A DNA stretch of 64,000 nt from Bradyrhizobium arachidis. GTDB lineage: Bacteria; Pseudomonadota; Alphaproteobacteria; Rhizobiales; Xanthobacteraceae. The notes beneath the pieces are model-generated. The model was given only the letters and a program-made list of their open reading frames with translations, was not told the origin of the DNA and did not search any database. Made by a program: the position numbers and the translations under genes. Where the stretch lies: NCBI RefSeq assembly GCF_015291705.1, contig NZ_CP030050.1:3162001-3226000 (forward strand). Reading direction: 5' to 3'. Shown piece by piece: positions 44,357 through 53,448 of this stretch; the first letter of the stretch is position 1; every line of letters starts with the position of its first letter.

Positions 44357-45949
44357 TCATCGCGTCTCGTCCAGCGCGCAGGTGATCGTGCAGACCACGC
44401 CGCGCGGCAGGAAGTCGACGGTGGCCTCGCCGCCGAGCTGGTCGCGGGCGCTGCGCTCGATCAGGCGCGAGCCGAAGCCGCGCCGCACCGGCTCCGTCAC
44501 CGGCGGCCCGCCGATCTCGGTCCAGATCAGCCTTAGCCGCGGCTTCGGTGTATCGGCGATGACCTCCCAGTCCAGCGTCACCCGGCCGGTCTCGTTCGAC
44601 AGCGCGCCGTATTTCGCGGCGTTGGTGGCGATCTCGTGCACGATCATCGACAGCACCACGGCAAGCCGCGGCGACAGCGGCACGTCGGGTCCGGCCATGC
44701 GGATGCGGTCGGGATTGCTGAGCAGGAACGGCTGGAGCGCGCGGGCGATCACCTCGCGCAGCTCCGAGCCCGCCCATTTCTCCTGGCTGAGCAGATTGTG
44801 CGCCTCGGCGAGCGCGCCGAGCCGTCCCTCGAACTTGGTCCGCTCGTCGCGGCTGGCGCTGCGGAAGGTCTGCACCGCGATCGCCTGCATCAAGGCCAGC
44901 GTGTTCTTGACGCGATGATTGAGCTCCTCGATCAGCAGATTGTGCAGCATCTCGCCGCGCGCGATCGTGGTCGCCATCCGCACCGCGAAGGTGAGGCCGA
45001 TCAATAGCAGCACGCCGCCGATCAGGCTGGAGATCGCAATATTGCGCCACAGCGGCGCGATCAACGAGCTTTCCGGCACGCCCGCGGCGATCGTCCATCC
45101 GGTCAGTCGCGATCGCGTGTAGGCGGACGCGAGCGCAACGCCGTCGAGCGAGATCGAGGAGAGGCTCGCCTCGGGCGTGCGAAACATTTCCGCAAACAGC
45201 GAGGGCGAGGCGCGCTTGCCGAAGGTCTCACCGGGATTGGGCACGCGGGCGAACACCGTGCCGGTGGTGTCGAGCAGTGATACCGTCCACTGCTGGTCGG
45301 GCCGCTGCTTCTCGACCAGCTCCTGGAAGATGCTGACCGGCGGAGAGAAGCAGAGATCGTAGATTACCTCGCCGTCGCGGAAGACCGGTACCTCGACGGT
45401 CAACACCTGTCGCCCGTTGATCGCGCCGGTGAACAGGTCGGAATATTGCGGCGCCTTGGTCGCAAACACCTTCTCGACGGTCTCCAGATGGCTGCGCCGC
45501 GGCAGGCTTGCGGTGTCCTCCGTCGCCGAGGAGAACAGCACGCGGCCCTTGCGGTCGGAGATCAGCAGCAGGCCACCCTTGCCGTACTGATCGAGGAAAC
45601 CGAGCGCGATGCGGCGGAAGTTCGGGAAATCGTCGTCGCGCAGCGCGTTCGTCAGCGCGAGCACCTGCAAGCCGCCGGTCATCCGCTGCACCTCGGAATC
45701 GAGCACGAGGCGCATGCTTCGCACCGTCTCCACGACGCGCTGCGTCGCGTCACTGCGGTCCTGGCGGTAGTTGGAATAGGCAAGGCCGACCGCGAAGACG
45801 ATCAGCGGCAACATCGTTCCCGTGACCAGAAGGGCAAGCCGGACCGGCAGGGTGAGCTTTGACAAAACGCGGGCGTCCCGGTTCCGGCGCAACGGCACCG
45901 GATTATGATTTTGAACAGGACCATACGGGCGGGCTTTGCGCGGCGCCAC
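44357..45949 (-). CDS. Membrane sensor kinase of the HWE/HisKA_2 type
   Basis: A 530-residue kinase. A helix at about 34-58 (LPVRLALLVTGTMLPLIVFA) and another near 310-330 (SSLIGGVLLLIGLTFAVRMA) enclose a periplasmic sensor of Cache type. The phospho-acceptor His is in EELNHRVKNTLAL; the ATPase has HEIATNAAKYGAL and the W-x-E motif in RLIWTEIGGPP, defining the HWE group. The ligand and partner regulator are not evident. The start is GTG at 45949; TTG at 45865, closer to the first helix, is possible. It lies 16 bp upstream of the enolase-family gene. Confidence 0.85.
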   Translation of the reverse strand: MAPRKARPYGPVQNHNPVPLRRNRDARVLSKLTLPVRLALLVTGTMLPLIVFAVGLAYSNYRQDRSDATQRVVETVRSMRLVLDSEVQRMTGGLQVLALTNALRDDDFPNFRRIALGFLDQYGKGGLLLISDRKGRVLFSSATEDTASLPRRSHLETVEKVFATKAPQYSDLFTGAINGRQVLTVEVPVFRDGEVIYDLCFSPPVSIFQELVEKQRPDQQWTVSLLDTTGTVFARVPNPGETFGKRASPSLFAEMFRTPEASLSSISLDGVALASAYTRSRLTGWTIAAGVPESSLIAPLWRNIAISSLIGGVLLLIGLTFAVRMATTIARGEMLHNLLIEELNHRVKNTLALMQAIAVQTFRSASRDERTKFEGRLGALAEAHNLLSQEKWAGSELREVIARALQPFLLSNPDRIRMAGPDVPLSPRLAVVLSMIVHEIATNAAKYGALSNETGRVTLDWEVIADTPKPRLRLIWTEIGGPPVTEPVRRGFGSRLIERSARDQLGGEATVDFLPRGVVCTITCALDETR

Positions 45950-46127
45950 GATTTTCGCATGCGGCGAGCGGTCTTGGAGAGCGATATTGCAGCGCAGTTG
46001 CGGGACGCCCTGCGCTTCAGGTCATGCTGATTGCGGTCAATAGTAGACACATGGCGTAAACAGCCGCCAGGCTGAGCCCGGCGATCCGGGCTTCTCGATG
46101 CGATCTCATGCGCTGAACTCCGGAAAG

Positions 46128-46149
46128 GGCGGCTGCCGTTGGGGCCGCC
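46128..46149 (-). terminator. Hairpin after the DUF1236 gene
   Basis: On the minus strand GGCGGC and GCCGCC arms are followed by CTTTCC. It is weak and lies 17 bases past the stop. Confidence 0.45.
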
Positions 46150-46165
46150 ACCCGTCCGTTACGCC

Positions 46166-46510
46166 TTAATCGATTTCCTGAACGACGGTGCGCGAGCCGG
46201 GATCGACCAGCATCACGCGATCGCCAGAACAGACGTAGCGATATTTCGTCAGCGACGGACCCCAGTCCGCCGGAACGGCTTCGAGCTCGACCTCGCTCGG
46301 AACTGTCGCGCCGACGATGATCTTTTCCTTCGTCGTCACCGGGCGGATGCGATGCTCGGTGACGTAGGATTTGATCTTGGTGCGATATTGCGGCTCGATC
46401 TGCACGGCGGCCGCATGGCCGGTTCCGGTGGTGGTCACCACGGTGGATTGCGCGAACGCGCCGGTCGAGATCATCACCACTGCCGCGGATAGCAGGAACA
46501 GCTTCTTCAT
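46166..46510 (-). CDS. Small exported DUF1236-like protein
   Basis: A 114-residue protein with a signal peptide (MKKLFLLSAAVVMISTGAFA cut before QS). The mature part has PQYRTKIKSYVTEHRIRPVT and GATVPSEVELEAVPADWGPS, the pattern of DUF1236 proteins found repeatedly in rhizobia. Function unknown, probably periplasmic. GAGGAGG precedes the ATG. Divergent from the small secreted protein at 46649. Confidence 0.82.
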   Translation of the reverse strand: MKKLFLLSAAVVMISTGAFAQSTVVTTTGTGHAAAVQIEPQYRTKIKSYVTEHRIRPVTTKEKIIVGATVPSEVELEAVPADWGPSLTKYRYVCSGDRVMLVDPGSRTVVQEID

Positions 46511-46648
46511 CTTGTCCTCCTCATGGGAATAAGCGCCGCAACAACATCCCACCGTGCATGGCGTTCCCGCCTCCAGGAACAAACTACCGCTTTTTCCCGT
46601 TTGTGACTCGACCGGGCCGAATGCCCGGAACTGGAGGAGGAGAGAAAG

Positions 46649-46882
46649 ATGAAGCTGAAAATCGCAACTGCGGCACTGATGGTTGCTGCAATGTCCCTGC
46701 CGGCGTTCGCTGCCGACGAGTTCTATGTCGTGCAGGACGTCAAGACCAAGAAGTGCACCATCGTCGACAAGAAGCCGATGGACTCGTCCATGACCGTCGT
46801 CAGCCCCTCGGGCACGATCTACAAGTCGCGCACCGAAGCCGAAAGCGGCATGAAGACCGTCAAGGTCTGCACGTCGAACTGA
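46649..46882 (+). CDS. Small exported protein with two cysteines
   Basis: A 77-residue protein. The signal peptide is MKLKIATAALMVAAMSLPAF (cleavage near AFA-AD). The mature domain, EFYVVQDVKTKKCTIVDKKP to KVCTSN, has two cysteines that could pair in the periplasm. Proteins with this YVVQD...KKC pattern are common in Bradyrhizobium and have no known role. GGAGGAGGAG precedes the start. A tiny membrane-protein gene follows after 12 bp. Confidence 0.8.
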   Translation: MKLKIATAALMVAAMSLPAFAADEFYVVQDVKTKKCTIVDKKPMDSSMTVVSPSGTIYKSRTEAESGMKTVKVCTSN

Positions 46883-46894
46883 GGAGGATGACAC

Positions 46895-46975
46895 ATGCCA
46901 GTTCTGATCTTGTGGGCCGTGCCAACTGTGCTGGTGATCGGTGGCGGCATTTATCTGATTGGCCACATGCACTAG
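46895..46975 (+). CDS. 26-residue single-helix membrane protein
   Basis: The reading frame is MPVLILWAVPTVLVIGGGIY followed by LIGHMH and a stop. Almost the whole protein is one hydrophobic helix. GAGGAGG lies 7 bases upstream, overlapping the stop of the preceding secreted-protein gene, so translation should be coupled. No family recognised; tiny membrane proteins often modify a larger membrane partner. Confidence 0.6.
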   Translation: MPVLILWAVPTVLVIGGGIYLIGHMH

Positions 46976-47269
46976 GGGCCTGTCGCGGAAGACGCGCGGG
47001 TCACTTGCGTGCAGCGCACTGGTCCGCACGTCTTCCGGTATCCCGCGCGAGCGGGGAGGTTGCCCATGCGACCCGCTGCGCGCCGGCAGCAGCGCGAGTT
47101 GCAGTGCAACAGGTCGTCCAGGAGCAGTCCTGCGACGAAGAGTACCTCCGGCGCGTGCGAAATGACTTTCGTCCCGCCGGGGTTTTTCATACGCTTCCCC
47201 TCGCAAGCCGCATACCGGCTGCGCGCACGGCCCGGCAACAGGGCCAGAGCATCAAAGGGAGGGGAGACG

Positions 47270-48268
47270 ATGAAGCGACGATCATTCCTCGCTGGTATCG
47301 GTGCAACCACTGCGGCGGCCACGATCGGCATGCCGTCGATCCTCAGGGCGCAGGCACCGATCACGCTGAACGGCGCGGTCCAGTTCAACGACGACCATGC
47401 CTTCAACCGGGCACTGATCCGGTTCGAGGAGCTAGTGAAGAAATATTACGGCAAGCCCGTCAATTTCACCCTACACAAGAACTCCTCGCTCGGTCTCGAG
47501 AAGCAGTATTTCGAGTACATGTCGCAGGGCAAGGCGGTCGATTACGGCATCGTCTCGCCGGCCCACATGTCGACCTTCGCCAAGGCGGCTCCGTTCATCG
47601 ATGCGCCCTTCGTGTTCAAGGGCATCGAGCACATGAACAAGGTCGTCGAAGCCAGTATCCTGGCGCCGATCGCCGACGAGGTCGCGGCGAAAGCCGAGGT
47701 GGTTCTGATCGGTTATTCCGGCGGCGGCATCCGCAATATCTTCGCCAACAAGCCGCTCAAGAATCTCGCCGACCTCAAGGGCCTCAAGGTTCGCGTGCAG
47801 GGCGCGCCGATCTGGTCGAAGACCTTTGCGGCCGTCGGCATGAGCCCGACGGTGATCGCCTATAACGAAATCTACAATGCGATCCAGAACGGCGTGATAT
47901 CGGCCGGCGAAAACGAGGCGGCCGGCGTCGAGGCGATGAAGTTCTACGAAGTGGCCCCGCATCTCAGCCTCACTCAGCATGCCGTTTCGATCCGGCCGAT
48001 CTGCTTCTCGGTGAAGACGCTGAAGACGTTGCCGAAGGACTTGCAGGACGCGATCATGAAGGCCGGCAAGGAAGCCGGCGACTACGGCCGTCAGCTGGAA
48101 TCGAGCGAAGAGGTCATCAAGCTCGACACGCTCGAGAAGGCCGGCAAGCTCAAGCGCGTTCCCTTCGAGGAGCGGGACGCCATGAAGAAACTCGCCGACC
48201 CCGTGATGGCCACCTACGCCAAGGAGATTGGCGCAGAGGGCATCTTCGAGAAGATCAACGTCGCCTGA
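47270..48268 (+). CDS. TRAP transporter solute-binding protein (DctP family)
   Basis: A 332-residue periplasmic binding protein. The N-terminus MKRRSFLAGIGATTAAATIG has a twin-arginine-like signal. The body has the DctP pattern, including LADLKGLKVRVQGAPIWSKT, where the conserved Arg that grips a carboxylate lies in KVRVQ, and GVISAGENE. It captures a carboxylic acid for the DctQM permease encoded next. GGAGGGGAG precedes the ATG. Specificity cannot be read. Confidence 0.88.
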   Translation: MKRRSFLAGIGATTAAATIGMPSILRAQAPITLNGAVQFNDDHAFNRALIRFEELVKKYYGKPVNFTLHKNSSLGLEKQYFEYMSQGKAVDYGIVSPAHMSTFAKAAPFIDAPFVFKGIEHMNKVVEASILAPIADEVAAKAEVVLIGYSGGGIRNIFANKPLKNLADLKGLKVRVQGAPIWSKTFAAVGMSPTVIAYNEIYNAIQNGVISAGENEAAGVEAMKFYEVAPHLSLTQHAVSIRPICFSVKTLKTLPKDLQDAIMKAGKEAGDYGRQLESSEEVIKLDTLEKAGKLKRVPFEERDAMKKLADPVMATYAKEIGAEGIFEKINVA

Positions 48269-48351
48269 GCGCGTCGCATCTGCCGACGCATGTCCGGGCA
48301 AGCCCCGCTTCTTGCCCGGCCGTGGCGCATGAGTTGCCGCACGGAGTCCCG

Positions 48352-48867
48352 ATGTCCGACATGCCCGTCCCGTCCCCACCGTCGCTGTGGCGTCGCGTCA
48401 CGGCGGCATATGCGAAACTGCTGGAAATCCTGCTTGCGGCCTGCGTCGGCATTCTCGTCGTCCCCGTGACGCTGCAGATCATCTCGCGCTACACGCCCTT
48501 CATTCCTTCCTATATCTGGACCGAGGAGATGGCGCGGTTCCTGTTCGTCTGGACGATCATGATCGGCGCCATGGTCGGTGTGCGGGAAGCGCAACATTTC
48601 GAGGTCGACGTGTGGCCCGATCTGGCACGGCGGTCGGAGGCTGCGGTGCGGATCCTCGCGCGGCTCGGGGTGCTGGCGCTGGCGCTGGTGTTCGTGTCGG
48701 CCGGTCTCGAGTTCACCCGCTTTGCCTGGAACAGGACTTCGGAGCTGGCCGATCTGCCGCTTTGGCTAATTCACGTCGCCTGGCCCCTGACCGGCGCGAC
48801 GTGGATCGTCTTTGCGGGCGAACAGATCGTCGATGAAATGCGCGTTCTGGTCGGGGCACCGCGATGA
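48352..48867 (+). CDS. TRAP transporter small permease (DctQ)
   Basis: A 171-residue protein with four helices. YIWTEEMARFLFVWTIMIG is the conserved W-x-E-E segment of DctQ subunits. The start at 48352 has GGAG 5 bases upstream; an in-frame start 30 bases earlier lacks one. Its stop overlaps the DctM start by 4 bases (ATGA). Confidence 0.88.
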   Translation: MSDMPVPSPPSLWRRVTAAYAKLLEILLAACVGILVVPVTLQIISRYTPFIPSYIWTEEMARFLFVWTIMIGAMVGVREAQHFEVDVWPDLARRSEAAVRILARLGVLALALVFVSAGLEFTRFAWNRTSELADLPLWLIHVAWPLTGATWIVFAGEQIVDEMRVLVGAPR

Positions 48868-50183
48868 GCGGCAATGTACTCTCAGCCGGACAGGCTGCGG
48901 TGGTGCTGTTCGGCGTCTTCATCGGCTTGCTCATCGTGCGCGTGCCGGTCGCCTTCGCGCTCGGGCTTGCCTGCGTGCCGATCCTGCTGGTCGAGCCGCG
49001 TCTGTCTTTGATGACGCTCGCGCAGGAGACCGTCAATGCCTACAATTCATTCATCCTGCTGGCGGTGCCTTTCTTCCTGTTGACGGCGAACCTGATGAGC
49101 ATCGGCGGCATCACCGACCGCCTGGTGGCGTTGTCGCGCTCGATGGTCGGGCATTGGCCGGGGTCCCTGGCGCAGATCAACGTCGTGCTGTCGGTCTTCT
49201 TTGCCGGCATTTCGGGTTCGTCGACGGCTGACGCGGCGAGCCAGTCAAAAATCTTCATCGATGCGCAGACCAAGGAAGGCTACGACCTTTCGTTTTCCAT
49301 CGCCATCACGGCGGTGTCGGCGGTTCTGGCGGTCATCATCCCGCCGTCGATCCTCATGATCGTGTGGGGCGGGCTGATCTCGACCTCGATTGCGGCGATG
49401 TATCTGGCCGGCATCGTGCCGGGTCTGCTGATCGCAGGCGCGCAGATGGCCACGGTGCACATCTATGCGGTGCGCCGCGGCTACCCGACCTATCCGAAGG
49501 CGACCTGGGTCGAGATGCGATGCGCCATTTGGCAGTCGATACCGGCCATGATGACGCCGTTCATCATCGTCGGCGGCATTCTGCTCGGGTGGTTCACCGC
49601 GACCGAGTCCGCTTGTGTCGCGGTGCTTTATTCCATAGCGCTCTCGGCGTTCTTCTACCGCGAGACGGGGCCGCGCGAATTGTACAAGGCCCTGCTCGAC
49701 ACCGGGCGCCTAGCCGGTGTCGCGCTGTTTTGCGTCGGCACCGCAAGCGCGTTTGGCTGGCTGCTCGCCTACTACAGGATCCCGCAGGAGCTGCTGGCCA
49801 ACGTCTCGACATGGGGCATGGACGCTGTCACCGCCGGCTTCTTCATCTCCTTCTGCTTTCTGGTGGTGGGCTGCTTCCTCGACGCCATTCCGGCCATCAT
49901 CATCGTCGGCACCGTGCTGGAGCCGCTGGCCAAGGCCGTCGACCTTCATCCGGTCCAGTTCGCGATCATTTCGATCGTGTCGCTGGCCTTCGGACTGGTG
50001 ACGCCTCCTTACGGCTTATGTCTCATGATCGCCTGTTCGGTCGCAGGCGTGAGGCTGCGCTATGCGTTGAAGGACACGGTGATCATGCTGGTTCCGATGC
50101 TGCTCGTGCTGGCGGCAGTCATCGTCTGGCCGAGCGTGTCGCTGTTCCTGCCGCGCCTGATCGTGCCGGAGATGCTCAAATGA
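48864..50183 (+). CDS. TRAP transporter large permease (DctM)
   Basis: A 439-residue protein with about 12 helices. AVPFFLLTANLMSIGGITDR and FFAGISGSSTADAASQSKIF are typical of DctM, and ITAVSAVLAVIIPPSILMIV is the characteristic middle helix. It uses a Na+ or H+ gradient to import the solute delivered by DctP. Last gene of the dctPQM set. A hairpin follows, and the next gene is convergent. Confidence 0.9.
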   Translation: MSGNVLSAGQAAVVLFGVFIGLLIVRVPVAFALGLACVPILLVEPRLSLMTLAQETVNAYNSFILLAVPFFLLTANLMSIGGITDRLVALSRSMVGHWPGSLAQINVVLSVFFAGISGSSTADAASQSKIFIDAQTKEGYDLSFSIAITAVSAVLAVIIPPSILMIVWGGLISTSIAAMYLAGIVPGLLIAGAQMATVHIYAVRRGYPTYPKATWVEMRCAIWQSIPAMMTPFIIVGGILLGWFTATESACVAVLYSIALSAFFYRETGPRELYKALLDTGRLAGVALFCVGTASAFGWLLAYYRIPQELLANVSTWGMDAVTAGFFISFCFLVVGCFLDAIPAIIIVGTVLEPLAKAVDLHPVQFAIISIVSLAFGLVTPPYGLCLMIACSVAGVRLRYALKDTVIMLVPMLLVLAAVIVWPSVSLFLPRLIVPEMLK

Positions 50184-50195
50184 GCTCTGATCGTG

Positions 50196-50224
50196 CGATC
50201 CCGCGTCCGTCGGCCGCGGGATCG
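50196..50224. terminator. Hairpin between DctM and the convergent hydrolase gene
   Basis: CGATCCCGCG and CGCGGGATCG form a perfect 10-bp stem with a 9-base loop. The T-run is short on both strands. Confidence 0.5.
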
Positions 50225-50235
50225 ATTCCACTGGT

Positions 50236-51510
50236 CTACAGATTGCTCTCGGTGATCGCGGCATAGACCATGCTGCGCAGCTCGCGCCGGAGCGGATAGG
50301 CGCTGGACGGCAGCACCTGCGTCATGAAGATGGTGATCAGTTCCTCGGCCGGGTCGATCCAGAACGAGGTGGTGGCCGCGCCGCCCCAATTGTACTCGCC
50401 CGGGCTGCCGGCGATCAGCGTCTCGGCCGGGCGCATGGTGACGGCAAAGCCGAGGCCGAAGCCGATGCCGTTGTAGGTGGCCTCCGAGAACAGCGAGCGC
50501 GAGACCTCGGGCAGCGCGCGGCCGCCCGGAATGTGGTTGGTCGTCATCAGCGCCAGCGTCTTCGGCCCGATCAGCCTGACACCGCCGAGCTCGCCGCCAT
50601 TGAGCAGCGCGCGGCAGAAGGTGAGATAGTCGGCAACCGTCGAGCACAGTCCGCCGCCGCCGGAGATGAAGGAGGGCGGGGTGAGGAACGAGCTCGTCGC
50701 CGGGTCGTCCTGGAGCGTCAGCCCTTCGCGGCGCTGACCGGCATGGAAGGTCATGCCACCGCCGGGATCGGCCGAGTAGCAGGCCGCAAAACGATGCGCC
50801 TTCGAGGCCGGCACGTGGAAATCGGTGTCCGTCATCCCGAGCGGGTCGAGGATGCGCTGCTTCAGGAACTGCTCGAACGGAATCCCCGAGATCTTGCCGA
50901 TGAGATAGCCGATCACGTCGGTTGCGACCGAGTAATTCCAGGACTCGCCCGGCGAGAACTCCAGCGGGATTTTTGCGAGGCCCTCGATCATGGTCTGGAG
51001 CGTGCCTGATTTCTCGACCTCGCCGATCTTCTCGGTGCGATAGGCTGCATCGACATTGGAGCGCTGCTGGAAGCCGTAGGTGAGACCGGCGGTGTGGCGC
51101 AACAGGTCGACGATCAGCATCGGCCGGGACGGCGGCCGGGTCAGGAACGCCGGCGCGGTGCCGGCGACGAACACTCCGAGGTCCTTCCATTCCGGAATGT
51201 ATTTTGCGACGGGCTCGTCGATCGCGACGAGGCCTTCCTCGACCAGCATCATGAACGCGATGCTGGTGAGAGGCTTGGTCATGGAATAGATGCGGTAGAT
51301 GGTGTCGTCCTTGACCGGCAGCTTGCGCTCGAGATCGGCAAAGCCCTGAACCGAGGAGTGCGCGACCTTGCCGCGGCGGTAGACCAACAGATGCGTGCCA
51401 GGGAAGCGGCCGGCATCGATGTAGCGGCGCTTCAGATGCGCATCGACGCGGTCGAGCGCGGCCTTGGACATGCCGACGGATTCGGGCGAGGCGGGGGTGG
51501 GCGCGAGCAT
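50236..51510 (-). CDS. Serine hydrolase, class C beta-lactamase/esterase family
   Basis: A 424-residue hydrolase. The nucleophile Ser and Lys lie in YRIYSMTKPLTS (S-x-x-K) and the Tyr in SWNYSVATDV (Y-x-x). A C-terminal GEYNWGGAATT replaces the K-T-G-like motif. There is no signal peptide, so it is more likely a cytoplasmic esterase or amidase than an antibiotic-degrading enzyme. The ATG at 51510 is 6 bases from GGAGG; a TTG codon directly in front is not needed. Divergent from the dioxygenase gene. Confidence 0.85.
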   Translation of the reverse strand: MLAPTPASPESVGMSKAALDRVDAHLKRRYIDAGRFPGTHLLVYRRGKVAHSSVQGFADLERKLPVKDDTIYRIYSMTKPLTSIAFMMLVEEGLVAIDEPVAKYIPEWKDLGVFVAGTAPAFLTRPPSRPMLIVDLLRHTAGLTYGFQQRSNVDAAYRTEKIGEVEKSGTLQTMIEGLAKIPLEFSPGESWNYSVATDVIGYLIGKISGIPFEQFLKQRILDPLGMTDTDFHVPASKAHRFAACYSADPGGGMTFHAGQRREGLTLQDDPATSSFLTPPSFISGGGGLCSTVADYLTFCRALLNGGELGGVRLIGPKTLALMTTNHIPGGRALPEVSRSLFSEATYNGIGFGLGFAVTMRPAETLIAGSPGEYNWGGAATTSFWIDPAEELITIFMTQVLPSSAYPLRRELRSMVYAAITESNL

Positions 51511-51673
51511 CAAGTTCCTCCGGGCAGTTTTGTCGGATGTTGATAGCCAAATGGCGCCCCCATTCCAAGCCGGTTGCGCTTAACGCGGCCCCGCCGATTG
51601 GTGTAGGCTCCGCCCTGGAACGCCTCCAACGAGCCCACCCGGGCCAACGAGAAAAACGCGAGGGCAAACGCTT

Positions 51674-52591
51674 ATGACCCAGTTCAACGAGACCGAACTC
51701 ACTGAAGCCGTCGTCAAGAGCTTCGACAGCACACCGAATCCGCGGGCGAAATTCCTGCTCCAGGAATTGGTGAAGTCGCTGCACGATTACGTGAGCAAGA
51801 CCGGTCTCACCTTCGAGGAATGGGAATACGCCATCGATTTCCTGACCCGGACGGGGCAGAAATGCACCGACACCCGCCAGGAGTTCATCCTGCTGTCCGA
51901 CGTGCTCGGCGTCTCCATGCTGGTCGATGCGGTCAACCACAGGGATCGCGACGGCGCCACCCAGACCACTGTGCTCGGCCCGTTCTATGTCGGCGAGCAC
52001 AAGGTGACTGCGCACGGCACCGATATCTCGCCGAACAACCAGACCGGCGAGCGGATGTTCGTGCAGAGCCGCGTCACGGATCTGAAGGGCCAGCCGCTCG
52101 CGGGCGTCCCCGTCGACGTCTGGCACGCCGATGACGACGGCTTCTACGATTCACAGAAGGCGAACTACGACGAGGTCGGCGCCTCCGCTCGGGCGCGCTT
52201 CATCACCGATGGCGACGGCCGCTTCTTCTTCCGCACCATCTTGCCGTGCAGCTACCCGATCCCGACCGATGGCCCGGTCGGCGAGATGATCATGCAGACC
52301 AAGCGCCATCCGATGCGTCCCGCCCATGTGCACTTCCTGGTCAACGCCAAGGGCTATGAACCGCTGATCACCCACGTCTTCATGGACGGCGACAAATATC
52401 TCGATTCCGACGTGGTGTTCGGCGTCAAGGACGACCTCGTCGCCAAGGTCGAGCCGCGCAACGAGCCTGAGATGCCCGACGGCACCAAGGCGAACGGGCG
52501 GTGGCACCTGATGACTTACGAATTCCACCTCAAGCCCGGCGGCGGCATGGCGCCGAAGCCGCTCGGGGTGAAGGCGGCGGAGCCGGCGTGA
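51674..52591 (+). CDS. Intradiol ring-cleavage dioxygenase (probably hydroxyquinol 1,2-dioxygenase)
   Basis: A 305-residue non-heme iron dioxygenase. An N-terminal helical dimerisation domain (about 1-95) precedes the beta-sandwich. Fe(III) ligands are Tyr158 (DGFYDS), Tyr194 (CSYPIP), and His218 and His220 (RPAHVHF). It opens catechol-type rings between the hydroxyls. Sequence style, for example LGPFYVGEHK and DVWHADDDGFYD, favours hydroxyquinol over catechol. It could complete a gamma-resorcylate, resorcinol, hydroxyquinol, maleylacetate route with genes at 38-42 kb. Confidence 0.85.
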   Translation: MTQFNETELTEAVVKSFDSTPNPRAKFLLQELVKSLHDYVSKTGLTFEEWEYAIDFLTRTGQKCTDTRQEFILLSDVLGVSMLVDAVNHRDRDGATQTTVLGPFYVGEHKVTAHGTDISPNNQTGERMFVQSRVTDLKGQPLAGVPVDVWHADDDGFYDSQKANYDEVGASARARFITDGDGRFFFRTILPCSYPIPTDGPVGEMIMQTKRHPMRPAHVHFLVNAKGYEPLITHVFMDGDKYLDSDVVFGVKDDLVAKVEPRNEPEMPDGTKANGRWHLMTYEFHLKPGGGMAPKPLGVKAAEPA

Positions 52592-52670
52592 GGGCTCAGC
52601 GCTCCCGAGGCGCGCGATCTGCGCTATTGGCGTGCCGGCGTGGTTCGGCCGCCTTGGAGGATTGTCCAAA

Positions 52671-53363
52671 ATGTCCCGGTCCGAGAGGCTCCTCGAACTC
52701 ATCCAGTTCCTTCGAACCCGGCGACGTCCGGTTGCGGGAGCGCAACTCGCCGATGAGTTCGGCGTCTCGCTGCGAACTATCTATCGCGACATACAGACGC
52801 TGACCGCCAGAGGCGCGCCAATCGAGGGCGAGGCCGGCGTCGGGTACGTGCTTCGACCCGGCTTCACGGTGCCGCCGCTGATGTTCTCGCGTGACGAAAT
52901 CGAGGCGCTGGCGCTCGGCTCGCAGATGGTGGAGCGGAGCGCGGACGCTGCGCTTACGAAGGCCGCGCGCAACGCATTGGCGAAGATAGCAGCGGTCTTG
53001 CCTGCGGAGAGAAGCAATGAGGCCAACGCCTCCGGCGTTGTTGCAGGTCCCGTCAAATGGATCGGAGCCGAGAGCGTCGACATGGCACTCGTTCGGGACG
53101 CCATCCGGCTGGAGCGCAAGCTGTGGATCCATTACCGCGACGAAGTGGGCGTGCTGACCGAACGCAGGATATGGCCGATCCTTCTTACCTTTTGCGCGAC
53201 GGTGCGACTGCTTGCGGCGTGGTGCGAACTGCGCGAGGGCTATCGGCAATTCCGTACCGACCGGATCGTGGCGTTCATCGAGACCGGAGAGGCCTATCCG
53301 AGACGCCGCCACGCACTCGTGAAGGAATGGCGGGAAATCGAGGGATTGCCCGAACTCGCCTGA
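52671..53363 (+). CDS. YafY-type HTH/WYL transcriptional regulator
   Basis: A 230-residue regulator with an N-terminal HTH_11 domain (ERLLELIQFLRTRRRPVAGA, then VSLRTIYRDIQTL) and a WYL domain in the second half. The typical W-Y-L trio is seen as LWIHYRDEVG and RLLAAWCELREGYRQFRTDR. WYL domains bind nucleotides or small ligands. The start at 52671 has GGAGG ten bases upstream. A small inverted repeat, CTGAC-N7-GTCAG, just after the stop (53371-53387) may be an operator for the next gene. Confidence 0.86.
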   Translation: MSRSERLLELIQFLRTRRRPVAGAQLADEFGVSLRTIYRDIQTLTARGAPIEGEAGVGYVLRPGFTVPPLMFSRDEIEALALGSQMVERSADAALTKAARNALAKIAAVLPAERSNEANASGVVAGPVKWIGAESVDMALVRDAIRLERKLWIHYRDEVGVLTERRIWPILLTFCATVRLLAAWCELREGYRQFRTDRIVAFIETGEAYPRRRHALVKEWREIEGLPELA

Positions 53364-53448
53364 TCTGCTGCTGACGGAATCTGTCAGTTCGAGTCCGCTA
53401 GGATTGCGCTGCCATCCGGCCGCATCAGCCGGGCTACGAGGAGCGCCT

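Noticed and set aside
46972..47406. Minus-strand frame before the TRAP binding-protein gene, with a GTTGC-AGT-GCAAC repeat at 47098
   Set aside because: The frame overlaps the signal peptide of the binding protein and has no domain. The repeat is short and could be chance.
50179..50265. 28-residue frame starting at the end of DctM
   Set aside because: It overlaps the DctM stop and the convergent hydrolase gene and is explained by the hairpin sequence there.
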